DNA from: Phycisphaeraceae bacterium
GTDB taxonomy: Bacteria; Planctomycetota; Phycisphaerae; Phycisphaerales; UBA1924
Assembly: GCA_019636845.1 (NCBI GenBank)
Contig: JAHBWV010000001.1
Coordinates: 558,001-622,000, forward strand
Direction of reading: 5' to 3'
DNA length: 64,000 nt
Positions within the stretch are counted from its first letter, which is position 1; every line of letters begins with the position of its first letter. Below, one piece after another: positions 18,151 through 27,153 of the stretch. The notes beneath the pieces are model-generated. The model did not search any database. It saw only the letters and a list, made by a program, of their open reading frames with translations, and was not told the DNA's origin. A program made the translations under genes and the position numbers.

Positions 18151-18552
18151 ATGCAGAGCGTGTCGAGGCGTGCGAGTGGGGCGGGCGTGCTGGCGGCGGG
18201 CCTGCTCTGGATCGGCTCCGGGTGCGAGACGATGGGCGCGGTCTCCTCTTCGGGTTCGGGCGATTCGTATTCGTATGTGATGGGCGATATGTACACGACC
18301 GAGCAGACGCGCTTGCCACGCGCGTTCGAGGCCGCACGCACTGTGCTGGAGTCGAGCGGGTATCGAGTCGGCTCGATGTCGCGTGATGATGAGAAGGGAC
18401 AGCTCTCGGCGCAGCGCAGCGAGGGCCAGACGGTGCAGGTGGCGCTCGAGCGGCGCGGCTTGGATCAGGTCCGGATCCAGGTTCGCGTGGGCGTGGTGGG
18501 TGATAGGGCCGAGTCGAAGCGGATTCTGGATGAGATCAGGTTGCGGCTGTGA
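18151..18552 (+). CDS. Small exported protein, DUF3568-like, probable lipoprotein
   Basis: 133 residues. Basic N-terminus and hydrophobic stretch GAGVLAAGLLWIGSGC suggest a signal peptide ending at a Cys, but the residues before it (G-S-G) are a poor lipobox, so lipidation is uncertain. The mature part resembles DUF3568 proteins: a helix LPRAFEAARTVLESSGY followed by strands carrying D/E/R-rich residues (QVALERRGLDQVRIQVRVG). A clear GGAAGGG Shine-Dalgarno 8 bp upstream supports the ATG over an earlier in-frame one. Divergent from the GT2 gene. Confidence 0.7.
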   Translation: MQSVSRRASGAGVLAAGLLWIGSGCETMGAVSSSGSGDSYSYVMGDMYTTEQTRLPRAFEAARTVLESSGYRVGSMSRDDEKGQLSAQRSEGQTVQVALERRGLDQVRIQVRVGVVGDRAESKRILDEIRLRL

Positions 18553-18570
18553 TGCGAAGGGACCAGGTGC

Positions 18571-19692
18571 TCAGTGACCGTTGAGCAGCACCCGTGCCTG
18601 CACGCTCGACACGCCCATGCCCGCGATCGCTTCGCGAGTCGCCCACGAGAGGCCCGGTCGTTGACGCTCGATCGAGCGTTTCATGCGATCGGTGACGCGG
18701 ACCGTCAGCACGGTGAACTCGAATCGCCGGTGCGTCGTCTGGTGCGTGAAGCGTTCTCGCTCGCGGAGTTTGGCTGAGGGGCCGAGTGCGAGGGCTTCGC
18801 GGGCGACATCTGTTGCATCGCGAGAATCGTCGGCCCACTCGATGGTCGGCGCCTGCACCATCGACGCCCACATCCCCTTTGCGGGCCGTGTCTCGATCGC
18901 GACTCGCCCGGCATGATCCTCCAGCACAATGCTGACCGCCCGGACTGTCGGGGTCTGCTTTGTTCGCTTCGGCGTAGGGATCGTGTCGGTCAAACCCGTG
19001 GCACGCGCGACACACCATGTGCGTAGCGGGCAGACATCGCAGCGAGGCGATCTCGGCGTGCAGACCGTGGCGCCGAGCTCCATAAGGGCTTCGCCCGCGA
19101 GCGTCGGGGCGGGGGTGGGCCCAGCGTGCCGGATCAGCGCGTCGGCACGCGATCGAGCCCAGGCGATCGCCTTCGGATCGGATGCGCCGGCCCGCCGTGC
19201 GTCGAAACGCAGCAGGACCCGCGTGACGTTTCCATCCACCATCGCCGTGGGCTCGTGGAAGGCGAGGGAGGCGACCGCTGCGGCGGTGTATGCCCCGACG
19301 CCGGGCAGCCCCTTGAGCGCGTGCGAGGTGGAGGGCATGGTGCCGGCGTGGTCGGAGACGACGGCTTGAGCCGCGGCGTGGAGCATCTTCGCGCGCCGGT
19401 AGTAGCCGAGCCCTGACCAGAGGGCCAGGATGTCCGGTTCGGGTGCGTTGGCGAGGGACTCGATCGTGGGGAAGCGGGCGATGAACCGCTCGAAGGCGGG
19501 CGCGACGCGGGAGACCTGCGTCTGCTGGAGCATGATCTCGCTCACGAGGACGACGTAGGGGTCGCGTTTGATCCCGAGAGGGCGCGGCCGCCAGGGCATC
19601 TCGCGGGCGTTTGCCTTGAACCAGCGGACAAGGGCTTGGGCCGTGGCCTTGTCCCGGGCGCCGGGGTGGGGCTTCGAGGGCTTACGGGCCAT
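18571..19692 (-). CDS. mutY: A/G-specific adenine glycosylase
   Basis: 373 residues. Removes adenine paired with 8-oxoguanine in base-excision repair. Seen: catalytic Glu in VSEIMLQQTQV, helix-hairpin-helix LKGLPGVGAYTAAAV, catalytic Asp in MVDGNVTRVLLR, the [4Fe-4S] cysteine set C-x6-C-x2-C-x5-C (CTPRSPRCDVCPLRTWC), and a C-terminal NUDIX-like domain from about 250 that reads 8-oxoG. The ATG beginning MARKPSK overlaps the preceding Nfu-like gene by 11 bp. An iron-sulfur enzyme and a NifU-type protein in one transcript fit each other functionally. Confidence 0.93.
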   Translation of the reverse strand: MARKPSKPHPGARDKATAQALVRWFKANAREMPWRPRPLGIKRDPYVVLVSEIMLQQTQVSRVAPAFERFIARFPTIESLANAPEPDILALWSGLGYYRRAKMLHAAAQAVVSDHAGTMPSTSHALKGLPGVGAYTAAAVASLAFHEPTAMVDGNVTRVLLRFDARRAGASDPKAIAWARSRADALIRHAGPTPAPTLAGEALMELGATVCTPRSPRCDVCPLRTWCVARATGLTDTIPTPKRTKQTPTVRAVSIVLEDHAGRVAIETRPAKGMWASMVQAPTIEWADDSRDATDVAREALALGPSAKLRERERFTHQTTHRRFEFTVLTVRVTDRMKRSIERQRPGLSWATREAIAGMGVSSVQARVLLNGH

Positions 19693-19966
19693 GGCTCTCG
19701 ATTCGAGCGACGATGTCGCGAATGGCGGCCTTGATCGGCTCCCACTGCCCATCTGGAGACTTGCAGACCGTGATCCAATCTGTGTGGATGAGGACGTTTG
19801 TCACGTTCGGGATCGAGAAGAGGGCCACGGCGAGCGTATCGGAGGCGGCCTGTGCTTCTTCGGGCTTGAAATAGGAGCGGGGCGTGTCCGAGATCCGGGC
19901 GTCGAGCGAGCACTTGATCGCGTTGGGGTTGGGGGTAGCGTCGAATCTGACGACTTTTGAGGCCAT
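19682..19966 (-). CDS. Nfu/NifU N-terminal-domain protein
   Basis: 94 residues. The whole protein corresponds to the Nfu N-terminal domain: FDATPNPNAIKCSLD, then DTLAVALFSIPNVTNVLIHTDWITVCK and a short C-terminal helix. The Cys-x-x-Cys NifU C-terminal domain that carries the Fe-S cluster is absent, so on its own it cannot be a full scaffold; it may be an interaction partner in cluster delivery. The start has a GAGAG Shine-Dalgarno. Upstream of and overlapping mutY. Confidence 0.8.
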   Translation of the reverse strand: MASKVVRFDATPNPNAIKCSLDARISDTPRSYFKPEEAQAASDTLAVALFSIPNVTNVLIHTDWITVCKSPDGQWEPIKAAIRDIVARIESHGP

Positions 19967-20099
19967 GTTTCTCTCAATCCGATGGAGGGGGTGACAACAA
20001 GTGGCCGGCGAGAACGTAGACTGTTGGAGGCGGTGGGTCGAGCAGCGTCGGCGCGATGTCGGTCGTACCCCGTGGAAGCGTTGAGCGAGGATTGTGGGC

Positions 20100-20984
20100 G
20101 TGTTCCCCTTCGAGCGGCTGGGCAATCTCCTTGATCGGCTCTCCTCCTATGTGTGGTGGGAGGTCGCGCTCGAGTTCGCCTTCATCTGGATCTTCGTGTA
20201 CGCGATCGCGAGGTTCGTGCAGGGTACCCGTGCGGCGGGCGCGCTCAAGGGCGTGCTGGTGCTCTTTCTGCTGCTGACGCTGGGGGCGAAGATTCTGGCT
20301 GGGTCTGACGCCTTTCCTCGGATCGGCTTCCTGTTTGAGCGCGTGCTCGGCGTGATCGCGCTGGGCCTGATCGTGGTCTTTCAGCCGGAACTGCGCCGTG
20401 CGCTGATGAAACTGGGTGAGACGCAGATCGGCTTCCGAGGGACTCCGTCGGAGATCGCCGCAGTGGCGAAAGAGATCTCCGACGCCGCGGGGTATCTGAG
20501 CAAGGCACGCTTCGGTGCGATCATCGTTGTGCAGCGTCTGGAGGGTGCCAAGGCGATTCTGGAGACGGGCGGCGGCACACTGATGAATGCGTCGCTGTCG
20601 GCCCGTCTCTTGCAGACGATTTTCTTCCCGGGCTCCGCGCTGCACGATCTGGCGGTGATTGTCCGCGGTCAGACGATCATCGCGGCTGGTGTGCAGCTTC
20701 CGCTCGCGGATCCGTCGGAGATGCCCGATCCCTCCCTGGGATCCCGGCATCGTGCGGCCCTTGGCGTCAGCAAGGAACAGGACGTTGTGGTGGTCGTCGT
20801 CAGTGAGGAGACGGGCGCGGTCCGGATCGCCGAGCGTGGGCGCCTGTCGCAGCCGATGACGCCCGCGGCGTTGCGAATCGAACTGGCCAAGCGGCTTGGC
20901 AGGTCCGCAGCCGAGCACGAGGCAAGCCGCGCGGATGTCGGCGAAGAACTCCTCGACACCCACGAGAAGCGGGAGAGCGCGTGA
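20100..20984 (+). CDS. cdaA: CdaA-type diadenylate cyclase with altered DGA motif
   Basis: Makes cyclic di-AMP from two ATP at the membrane. 294 residues: three N-terminal membrane helices (about 15-95), then the DAC domain with the FQPELRRAL lead-in, FGAIIVVQR, and the RHR motif at about residues 216-218 (LGSRHRAALGVS). The usual catalytic motif LHDGA reads LHDLA, with the Asp at residue 183: the Asp is kept, the Gly is Leu. This may lower or change activity. A GTG 6 bases upstream is also in frame, but the GCGAGGA Shine-Dalgarno fits this GTG better. ybbR overlaps its stop. Confidence 0.88.
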   Translation: MFPFERLGNLLDRLSSYVWWEVALEFAFIWIFVYAIARFVQGTRAAGALKGVLVLFLLLTLGAKILAGSDAFPRIGFLFERVLGVIALGLIVVFQPELRRALMKLGETQIGFRGTPSEIAAVAKEISDAAGYLSKARFGAIIVVQRLEGAKAILETGGGTLMNASLSARLLQTIFFPGSALHDLAVIVRGQTIIAAGVQLPLADPSEMPDPSLGSRHRAALGVSKEQDVVVVVVSEETGAVRIAERGRLSQPMTPAALRIELAKRLGRSAAEHEASRADVGEELLDTHEKRESA

Positions 20985-22057
20985 TGCTCAAGCATGCTCC
21001 GACGCTGCTCATTGTGACGATCGTCACGGCGGTGATCTGGCTCTTTGCCGAGGGAGAAAACGTCCAGCGTGCGGAGATTGTCGCCTCGATGCAGGTCGTT
21101 CCGGGTTCGACGCCGGGGCTGATCACCTGGGTGGAGTCGGACACCCTCTGGGACGGACGGGTTCTCTTGAGGGCGTCGGGTGCCACAGTCGGCATCGACC
21201 GCCTCCGTGACAGGTTGCGCCAGCCGGTGCTGATCTCGCCGGGGACGGATGGTTTCAGTCTCGCGCCCGGGAACCACTCGCTGGACCTGCGGGCCTTGCT
21301 GCGGCAGCTTCCCGAGATACGCGAGACCGGGGTGTCGATCGAGGAGTGTGAGCCACGGACCATCGTCGCGCACGTGGATGTGGTGGAAACGATCGAGCTG
21401 CCCGTGCGCGTGGATGTCGCGGATGCGGAGGTCGAGGGGCTGCCAGAGGCGAACCCAGCGCGGATCTCCGTGCAGGTGCCGAGTCTTGCGAAGAGCCGGC
21501 TGTCTCAGGACGCGGCGTTGCTCGCACGGATCGGGACGGACGCGGTGCGTGGGCTCGGGCGCGGGCGGCGTGAGACGCTGCCGTCGGTGGTGCTCGAGCT
21601 GCCGCCCGAGCTTCTAGGTGTACGCGGGGTTCGACTCTCCTCGCCGACGACGAGGGTCTCGCTGACGCTGCGTGAGCGCACCGTGACGGAACTGGTTCCG
21701 TCTGTGCCGGTGCATATCCGTGTCGCGCCCGGGCAGCTTGCCAAGTGGCAGATCTCGATTCCTGAGAATGACCAGTTTCTGCGCGACGTTCGCGTGACGG
21801 GGCCGAGCGAGGAGATTGAACGGATCCGGAAGGGAGAACTGCGGATCATCGCCATGGTCGCGCTCTCTTCGCAGGAGCTTCAGTCCGGTATCACCAGCAA
21901 AGCGGTGAGTTTCTCGGATCTTCCCTCGACATTGCAGTTCCAGCTCGAGGACCCCATCGTTTCGCTGGAGATCCGCCCGATCGGGGAGAATGGCGTAACT
22001 CCTTCGAGGACAGGACCATCCGTATCGAGTCCCGACACCCCCGACCCGGGTGAATAG
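20981..22057 (+). CDS. ybbR: YbbR-domain protein (CdaR-like)
   Basis: 358 residues. One N-terminal membrane helix (LLIVTIVTAVIWLFAEG) is followed by two or three YbbR repeats of about 90 residues, seen as VETIELPVRVDVAD, RERTVTELVPSVPVHIR and SLEIRPIG. In Firmicutes CdaR is the extracytoplasmic regulator of CdaA and is always encoded next to it, as here. The start is GTG (overlapping the cdaA stop by 4 bp) or the ATG one codon later; both are possible. The C-terminal 20 residues are Pro/Ser/Asp-rich. Confidence 0.88.
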   Translation: MMLKHAPTLLIVTIVTAVIWLFAEGENVQRAEIVASMQVVPGSTPGLITWVESDTLWDGRVLLRASGATVGIDRLRDRLRQPVLISPGTDGFSLAPGNHSLDLRALLRQLPEIRETGVSIEECEPRTIVAHVDVVETIELPVRVDVADAEVEGLPEANPARISVQVPSLAKSRLSQDAALLARIGTDAVRGLGRGRRETLPSVVLELPPELLGVRGVRLSSPTTRVSLTLRERTVTELVPSVPVHIRVAPGQLAKWQISIPENDQFLRDVRVTGPSEEIERIRKGELRIIAMVALSSQELQSGITSKAVSFSDLPSTLQFQLEDPIVSLEIRPIGENGVTPSRTGPSVSSPDTPDPGE

Positions 22058-22284
22058 AAGCTGGACGGCCCGAAGTGCACCCCGACCACCGCTTCCTGGC
22101 TGAGCCGGGGTTGCGGGCGGCGTCCCTTCTCTTTGCGGGCGAGCCGACCTAACCTTCCACCCCCCCGGACCCGGCCAGCGGGTTCGGATGTGGGAACCCT
22201 TGTCAACGAGCCGTGATCGACACGTCTCGTGCCCCAACTCACCGGCCGAGTCCCGGCTCTCCGGGCTTCGCAGAGGACCTGATC
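22058..22284. other. Intergenic ahead of atpA
   Basis: About 227 bases, GC-rich with C-runs. An open frame joins it to atpA from a GTG at 22213, but those residues ([12 protein letters not shown]) are not like AtpA. No RNA gene recognised; I checked for an SRP-RNA core and did not find one. Confidence 0.4.
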
Positions 22285-23841
22285 GTGAAGATCAAGACCG
22301 ACGAGATCGCCAGCGTCATCAAGCACGAGATCGAGCAGTATTCCGCGAACCTTGAGGTTTCGGAAGTCGGGCGGGTGGTGGAGATCGGCGACGGCATCGC
22401 GCGGATCTACGGGCTCTCGAACGCGATGGCGGGCGAACTGCTCGAGTTCCAGACCAACGATGGCGCGGTCATGGGCCAGGTCTTCAACCTGGAACTCGAC
22501 ACGGTCGGCGCGGTTATCTACGGCGACTACCTCTCCGTGAAGGAGGGCGACCTTGTGAAGGCGACAGGCCGCCTGCTGGAGGTGCCCGTCGGCGAGGCGC
22601 TGCTCGGACGCGTGGTCGATCCGCTCGGTCGGCCCGTGGATGACGGCCCCGCGATCCGGACCGACACGTTCCGCAAGGTCGACATCATCGCTCCGGGCAT
22701 CGCAGAGCGTCAGCCCGTGACCGAGCCCGTGCAGACGGGCATCAAGGCGATCGACGCGATGATCCCGATCGGCAAGGGCCAGCGCGAGCTGATCATCGGC
22801 GACCGCAAGACCGGCAAGACGGCCGTCGCCATCGACACGATCATCAACCAGAAGCAGTACTGGGGAACGCCGGACGCGGTCGTCTGCATCTACGTCGCCG
22901 TCGGCCAGAAGGAATCCACGGTTGCGGGCGTTGTCGAGACCCTGCGCAAGGCCGGAGCCATGGATTACACCATCGTTGTGGTAGCCAGCGCGTCCGACCC
23001 GGCACCCATGCAGTACGTCGCACCCTACTCCGGCACCGCCATGGCCGAGCACTTCATGTGGCAGGGCAAGAGCGGCAAGACGCCCAAGCACGCCCTCTGC
23101 ATCTACGACGACCTCTCCAAGCAGGCGGTCGCCTATCGCCAGCTGTCCCTGCTTCTCAAGCGTCCCCCGGGCCGCGAGGCGTACCCCGGCGACGTCTTCT
23201 ATCTGCACTCACGTCTGCTCGAGCGCGCGACCAAGCTCTCCGACGAGAACGGCGGCGGCAGCATCACCTCCCTCCCCGTCATCGAGACGCAGGAGGGCGA
23301 CGTCTCGGCGTACATCCCGACCAACGTGATCTCTATCACCGACGGACAGATCTACCTCGAGCCCGAGCTCTTTTTCTCCGGCGTTCGTCCGGCGATCAAC
23401 GTCGGTATCTCGGTCTCCCGAGTCGGCGGCAACGCGCAGATCAAGGCGATGAAGAAGATCGCCGGCTCGCTCCGACTCGACCTTGCTTCCGCACGCGAGC
23501 TCGAGGCCTTCGCCCAGCTCGGCACCGAGCTCGACAAAGCCACCCAGCGTCAGCTCGACCGAGGCCGGCGCATGGTCGAGTTGCTCAAGCAGGGCCAGTA
23601 CACGCCCTTCAATGTCGTGGACCAGGTTATCTCGATCTACGCGGGCACCAAGGGCTTCCTTGACGACATCCCCGTGCCCCAGGTCCGCGAGTTCGAGCGT
23701 GCGATGCTCGACCACTTCCAGGCGGCCGGCAAGCCGATCTGGAACGACCTCAACGCCAAGAAGGCCCTCGACGCCGACCTCGAAAAGCGCCTAACCGACG
23801 CCATCGCCAACTTCAAGGCCGGCTGGAAGCCCAAGACCTGA
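22285..23841 (+). CDS. atpA: F1 ATP synthase alpha subunit, isolated gene
   Basis: 518 residues, full-length F1 alpha. Walker A is GDRKTGKTA (GDRQTGKT in most species); other markers are the DELSE-region equivalent [92 protein letters not shown] and the catalytic-interface Arg in [11 protein letters not shown]. The GTG start (VKIKTDEI) is preceded by AGAGGA. Codon use is strongly C-ending (GCC, ATC, CTC), unlike the G-rich neighbours, consistent with high expression. No other atp gene flanks it: ybbR is upstream and an SBP gene downstream. Confidence 0.95.
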   Translation: MKIKTDEIASVIKHEIEQYSANLEVSEVGRVVEIGDGIARIYGLSNAMAGELLEFQTNDGAVMGQVFNLELDTVGAVIYGDYLSVKEGDLVKATGRLLEVPVGEALLGRVVDPLGRPVDDGPAIRTDTFRKVDIIAPGIAERQPVTEPVQTGIKAIDAMIPIGKGQRELIIGDRKTGKTAVAIDTIINQKQYWGTPDAVVCIYVAVGQKESTVAGVVETLRKAGAMDYTIVVVASASDPAPMQYVAPYSGTAMAEHFMWQGKSGKTPKHALCIYDDLSKQAVAYRQLSLLLKRPPGREAYPGDVFYLHSRLLERATKLSDENGGGSITSLPVIETQEGDVSAYIPTNVISITDGQIYLEPELFFSGVRPAINVGISVSRVGGNAQIKAMKKIAGSLRLDLASARELEAFAQLGTELDKATQRQLDRGRRMVELLKQGQYTPFNVVDQVISIYAGTKGFLDDIPVPQVREFERAMLDHFQAAGKPIWNDLNAKKALDADLEKRLTDAIANFKAGWKPKT

Positions 23842-23865
23842 GTCCGGACACGCAGGTGATTCGTT

Positions 23866-23905
23866 CACGCGGCGTTGCTGATCGAGCGACGCCGCGTGTG
23901 TGTTT
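23866..23905 (+). terminator. Rho-independent-type terminator after atpA
   Basis: Perfect 10-bp inverted repeat CACGCGGCGT / ACGCCGCGTG with a 13-nt loop, followed by a moderately T-rich TGTGTTTGT. It begins 25 bases after the atpA stop. Confidence 0.6.
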
Positions 23906-23939
23906 GTGCCGTTGTCGCTGAGCATGTATCAGCGCCGGA

Positions 23940-24890
23940 TCAGGCCCATCGCTCGAGGATCGATGCGAACTCTTCCGCAAAGCCGATCATCGCCGTGCTC
24001 GGCGTGAGTGAGTAAGGATCCGAGATGATCGCGACGCGGCGCTCGCGAACAGCGGGTATCGAGAGGCGCGAGATCGCACCCAGACGCCGCTCGATCTCGC
24101 TCCAGTCGCTCGGCGCGGGCTCCGAAGCCACCTCGCGCGGGTCTCTGGGTTGAATGAGCACGATCGCGTCGGGCGCGATGTCAAGAAGGTCCTCCATGTG
24201 CAACTGGACGTACGGATTGCCGGACGTGAGCGCGGGGATGCACCCCAGACGCTCAAGGATCTCGTGGTGGAACGAGCCGGGTCCGAGCGCCGCGGGCGGC
24301 AGGACGGAATGAAGGAGCAGCACCCGCCCCGCGCGAGCGGAAGCCTCGCGTCGCCCGCACGCCAGATCGAGTCTGGATGCCAGTTCCTCGGCGCGGCTGG
24401 TCAGAGCGAGCGATTGATCTATGGGCATGTCCGAGGCGATGAAGTCAGCGATCTCCGCCAGACTGCTGCGCACCTGCGCATATGAGAGCAGCGACCAGCT
24501 CCGGACGTTCCAGTCGTGCGTCGTGGCCAGACCAAGCAGGCGATCGGGCACGGGCCGCTCGCCCCATTCAAGCAGCACATGCGTCGGGCGCGCCCCGATC
24601 AGGACCTCGTAATCCAGCGACGATTGATCCCCCGCGATCGGCAATCGCGCATCAAGGGCCATGTCCCAGGCGTGGCGAGCGACGATGCTCTCGGTAAGCC
24701 CAAGATCGCGGAGTGTGATCGCGAGCGCGGGGCTGAGGGCGGCGATCCGAAGCGTGCCGCTTCCGGGGGACTTCGGCGCACTCTTGGGGGAACGCGTGCA
24801 GGCGTAGAGAGACATACATCCAGTGCCGATCCCGGTGAGCATCGCTGCGCGACGCAGCGAATCAGCGATGAATTCTCGCCGGCGCATCAT
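23940..24890 (-). CDS. Tat-exported lipoprotein, BtuF-like substrate-binding protein
   Basis: 316 residues. The N-terminus has a twin-arginine motif RRREFIADS, a hydrophobic stretch and a lipobox LYAC, so it should be a Tat-exported lipoprotein. The rest is the same helical-backbone binding fold as the protein at 16.3 kb: LRIAALSPALAITLRDLGL, SIVARHAWD, LIGARPTHVLLEWG, and DIAPDAIVLIQPRDP. Metal-chelate or corrinoid uptake is the usual role, but no permease or ATPase is nearby. The first of two adjacent ATGs overlaps the stop of the BshC-like gene (ATGA). Confidence 0.75.
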   Translation of the reverse strand: MMRRREFIADSLRRAAMLTGIGTGCMSLYACTRSPKSAPKSPGSGTLRIAALSPALAITLRDLGLTESIVARHAWDMALDARLPIAGDQSSLDYEVLIGARPTHVLLEWGERPVPDRLLGLATTHDWNVRSWSLLSYAQVRSSLAEIADFIASDMPIDQSLALTSRAEELASRLDLACGRREASARAGRVLLLHSVLPPAALGPGSFHHEILERLGCIPALTSGNPYVQLHMEDLLDIAPDAIVLIQPRDPREVASEPAPSDWSEIERRLGAISRLSIPAVRERRVAIISDPYSLTPSTAMIGFAEEFASILERWA

Positions 24891-26398
24891 GCTGAGGTTC
24901 CCGTCTGCGCACCGTGCATGATCTGGTCCTCGATCCGACGCCGGAGTTCCCACAGCGTTGCCTCAGGATAGAGCGGGAAGGGCCAGGTGCGCTCGCGGAC
25001 GAGCGGCTCTTCGGCGGCCTTTCGTGCGAGCACGCGTGATTCGTGATCGAGAGACGCGAGGCGATGGGCGTGCTCGGCACGGGAGCGTTCGAGCAAGGCG
25101 TGGAGTCTTTGGAAGAGCATGGCACGCTCGGCCCTGTCTTCCGAGCGATCGATGCGTGCGACCAGCTCGCGCTTGGCGAGGCCCGCGTCCCTGTCGCCCA
25201 ACAGCTGTGGATCGTGACGCGCACGGTGCGCAAGGTGGCGTGCCGCTCGGGCCTCGGCGATGCCGACGCCCCCTCGGTCGCTGTCGAACGCCAGGCGTGC
25301 GGTCGCCGTGCACACAAGGGGGGGCGCGAGCGGCAGGGCGTGCGCGAGCTCGATCGTCTCAGGATCGGTCGAGCCGCAGAGCCAATCGTGCAGCCACTCG
25401 TCGGTGATCCGGTCGTACATGCCGCCCCCGGTGCCGTGGATGAAAGCGTCGCATGCACCGAGGCGTGCAAGACCCGTCATGAGCAGAGCGCGGGGGCGGA
25501 GCTCATGGGGCGGGATCTCAGCGAGCTGAGAGAGCATGACGCCGACCCGCGGCACGCCCGAACGAACTCTCCAGAGCGGGAGCTCAACACGCGCCGGATG
25601 ATCCGCAGAGACCTTCAGACCGAGCGGGCGGATACCCGCTTCCGGCATGCGGGCCGCGACGCGGTTGTGCGAGTCCACGGCTCTCACCGCGTCGCGCCGC
25701 AGCGCGGCAACCAGTGCCGCGAACCCGTCGGTGGAGGAGAGGTGCCCGGTTGTGACGGTGTGAACACGCGGATTCGCAGCATCGAGCGGGGCGCGGGTTG
25801 CGCCGGGAATGAGCGACTGTGACGCGAGGCCGAACTGGGTCGCGAGCGTCGGTTCGCCCGCGAAGTGGTTCAACGAGTCTGCGATCCGTCCCAGCCCGGC
25901 GAGCCAACCGGGATCGAATCGACTCGCAGCACCGACGGCGGCGAGCGAGGAGGAGAGATCGACTCGCGCCGCCGGCCGAGACCCTGTCGGCACATCGGTG
26001 ACCGGAGGGACGAGGGCGATGTTCTGCCTGATGAGTCCGCCTGCGTTGTCGAAGGCGGGAACGATGAGGCGTCCCGGGTCGTTGGTGTCCTGATCGACAT
26101 GGAGCCAGACAAAGGTTCCACCGACGCGCCGAGCGAGCGCCTCACCGGCGAACCACTTGGCGAGGATTCCGGGGTGCCAGAACTCGCACTGATGCCCGGA
26201 CATGACGATCGGTCTGTCCAGGGGGAGTCCGAGCTGCGCACGGAGGGTCGATTGGAATGTCGTAAGGGGGCGACGCGCGACGAGGGTGTGCCATTCGTCG
26301 GCGTGGGGTTCAAAGTGGACGCGGTCGATATGCGATGGGGTACACGCATCGTCCGCGGGCGCGATCTCGTCGTCGGACTGACGGATCCCCATCTCCAT
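24887..26398 (-). CDS. Uncharacterised protein, distantly BshC-like
   Basis: 503 residues, no exact family known to me. Its layout parallels BshC, the cysteine-adding enzyme of bacillithiol synthesis: IVMSGHQCEFWHPGILAKWFA (about 64-84) resembles the BshC GGQQAG.L.GPLY block, then FVWLHVDQDTND matches PIFWVAGEDHD, RALLMTGLARLGACDAFIHGTGGGMYD matches TRPL....PTLAFIAGPGEINYW, and a C-terminal coiled-coil (about 425-480) ends LYPEATLWELRRRI like BshC. Identity is low, so this is an inference. It sits between a GT2 (TGATG overlap) and a Tat lipoprotein (ATGA overlap). Confidence 0.6.
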   Translation of the reverse strand: MEMGIRQSDDEIAPADDACTPSHIDRVHFEPHADEWHTLVARRPLTTFQSTLRAQLGLPLDRPIVMSGHQCEFWHPGILAKWFAGEALARRVGGTFVWLHVDQDTNDPGRLIVPAFDNAGGLIRQNIALVPPVTDVPTGSRPAARVDLSSSLAAVGAASRFDPGWLAGLGRIADSLNHFAGEPTLATQFGLASQSLIPGATRAPLDAANPRVHTVTTGHLSSTDGFAALVAALRRDAVRAVDSHNRVAARMPEAGIRPLGLKVSADHPARVELPLWRVRSGVPRVGVMLSQLAEIPPHELRPRALLMTGLARLGACDAFIHGTGGGMYDRITDEWLHDWLCGSTDPETIELAHALPLAPPLVCTATARLAFDSDRGGVGIAEARAARHLAHRARHDPQLLGDRDAGLAKRELVARIDRSEDRAERAMLFQRLHALLERSRAEHAHRLASLDHESRVLARKAAEEPLVRERTWPFPLYPEATLWELRRRIEDQIMHGAQTGTSA

Positions 26399-27153
26399 CA
26401 GGCGGTTGCTCCGGGGGCAGGATGGGTAAGCCCCAGCAACGCGGACTGGTCGAGTCGGCCCGCGCAGCGTACCAGCTCTTTGTAGAGCACCGTGCGGTAA
26501 TGGGCCAGACGAATCTGCTGGTTGTCGAGTGGCCCCCCGAAGGATCGGTTCAGATCGTTGTAGATCAGTTTGACGGGGATCTCGCTGATGCGAAGCCCCG
26601 CAGCGACGGCCTGCACCCAGAACTGGAGCGGGAAAGCATATCCATCGACCGTGAGCGTCAGGGACCGTACGGCGTCGATCCTGTACGCCTTGAACCCGCA
26701 GAAGGCATCGGTGATCGACAGCCCGAGGCGTCGATTCAGCTCTTCGGTGATCTCAGCGTTGATGCGTCGGCGCTCCGGCGGGGGGCGGTCGTCTTCCGGT
26801 GTCGGCGCGAGGTACCGGCTGCCGCTCACGATGTCCGAGTCGTTCCGCGCGATCGCGTCGATGAAACTCGGGATGGATGCGGGCTCGTGCTGCTCATCGC
26901 AGTCCATCGTGATGACCCAGTCGAACCCGTCGACAGAGGCCCAGCGGAACGCATCCATGAGACTCCGCCCGTAGCCGCGGTTCTTGGCGTGGCGGATGAC
27001 CTCGACCGGGAACTGGCTGAGGAGAAGGGGGGTTGCGTCGGTCGACCCATCGTCGATCACGAGCACGTCAGGGGCATGGCGGAGCACTCGCTCCAGCACC
27101 TGCTGGACATATCGCTGCTCGTTGTAGACGGGTATCGCGACGAGGACTCGCAT
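26398..27153 (-). CDS. Family 2 glycosyltransferase
   Basis: 251 residues. VLVAIPVYNEQRYV, VLVIDDGSTDAT, NRGYGRSLMDAF and VITMDCDEQHEP (metal-binding acidic motif) followed by IVSGSRYL define a GT-A transferase of the DPM1/polyprenyl-phosphate type; no membrane helices. The ATG at MRVLVAIP has a GGAAAG Shine-Dalgarno 8 bp upstream; an ATG seven codons earlier is also in frame. First gene of a coupled three-gene operon with the BshC-like protein and Tat lipoprotein, so its product may feed that pathway. Confidence 0.85.
   Translation of the reverse strand: MRVLVAIPVYNEQRYVQQVLERVLRHAPDVLVIDDGSTDATPLLLSQFPVEVIRHAKNRGYGRSLMDAFRWASVDGFDWVITMDCDEQHEPASIPSFIDAIARNDSDIVSGSRYLAPTPEDDRPPPERRRINAEITEELNRRLGLSITDAFCGFKAYRIDAVRSLTLTVDGYAFPLQFWVQAVAAGLRISEIPVKLIYNDLNRSFGGPLDNQQIRLAHYRTVLYKELVRCAGRLDQSALLGLTHPAPGATA

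Noticed and set aside
21600-21660. GGGTTCGACTC tRNA-like string within ybbR.
   Set aside because: Inside a well-supported coding region and without a pairing acceptor stem.
22058-22284. Possible SRP-like small RNA on the minus strand ahead of atpA.
   Set aside because: Only a vague CAGGAAGC resemblance; the conserved GGTCAGGTCCGGAAGGAAGCAGCC-type core is missing.
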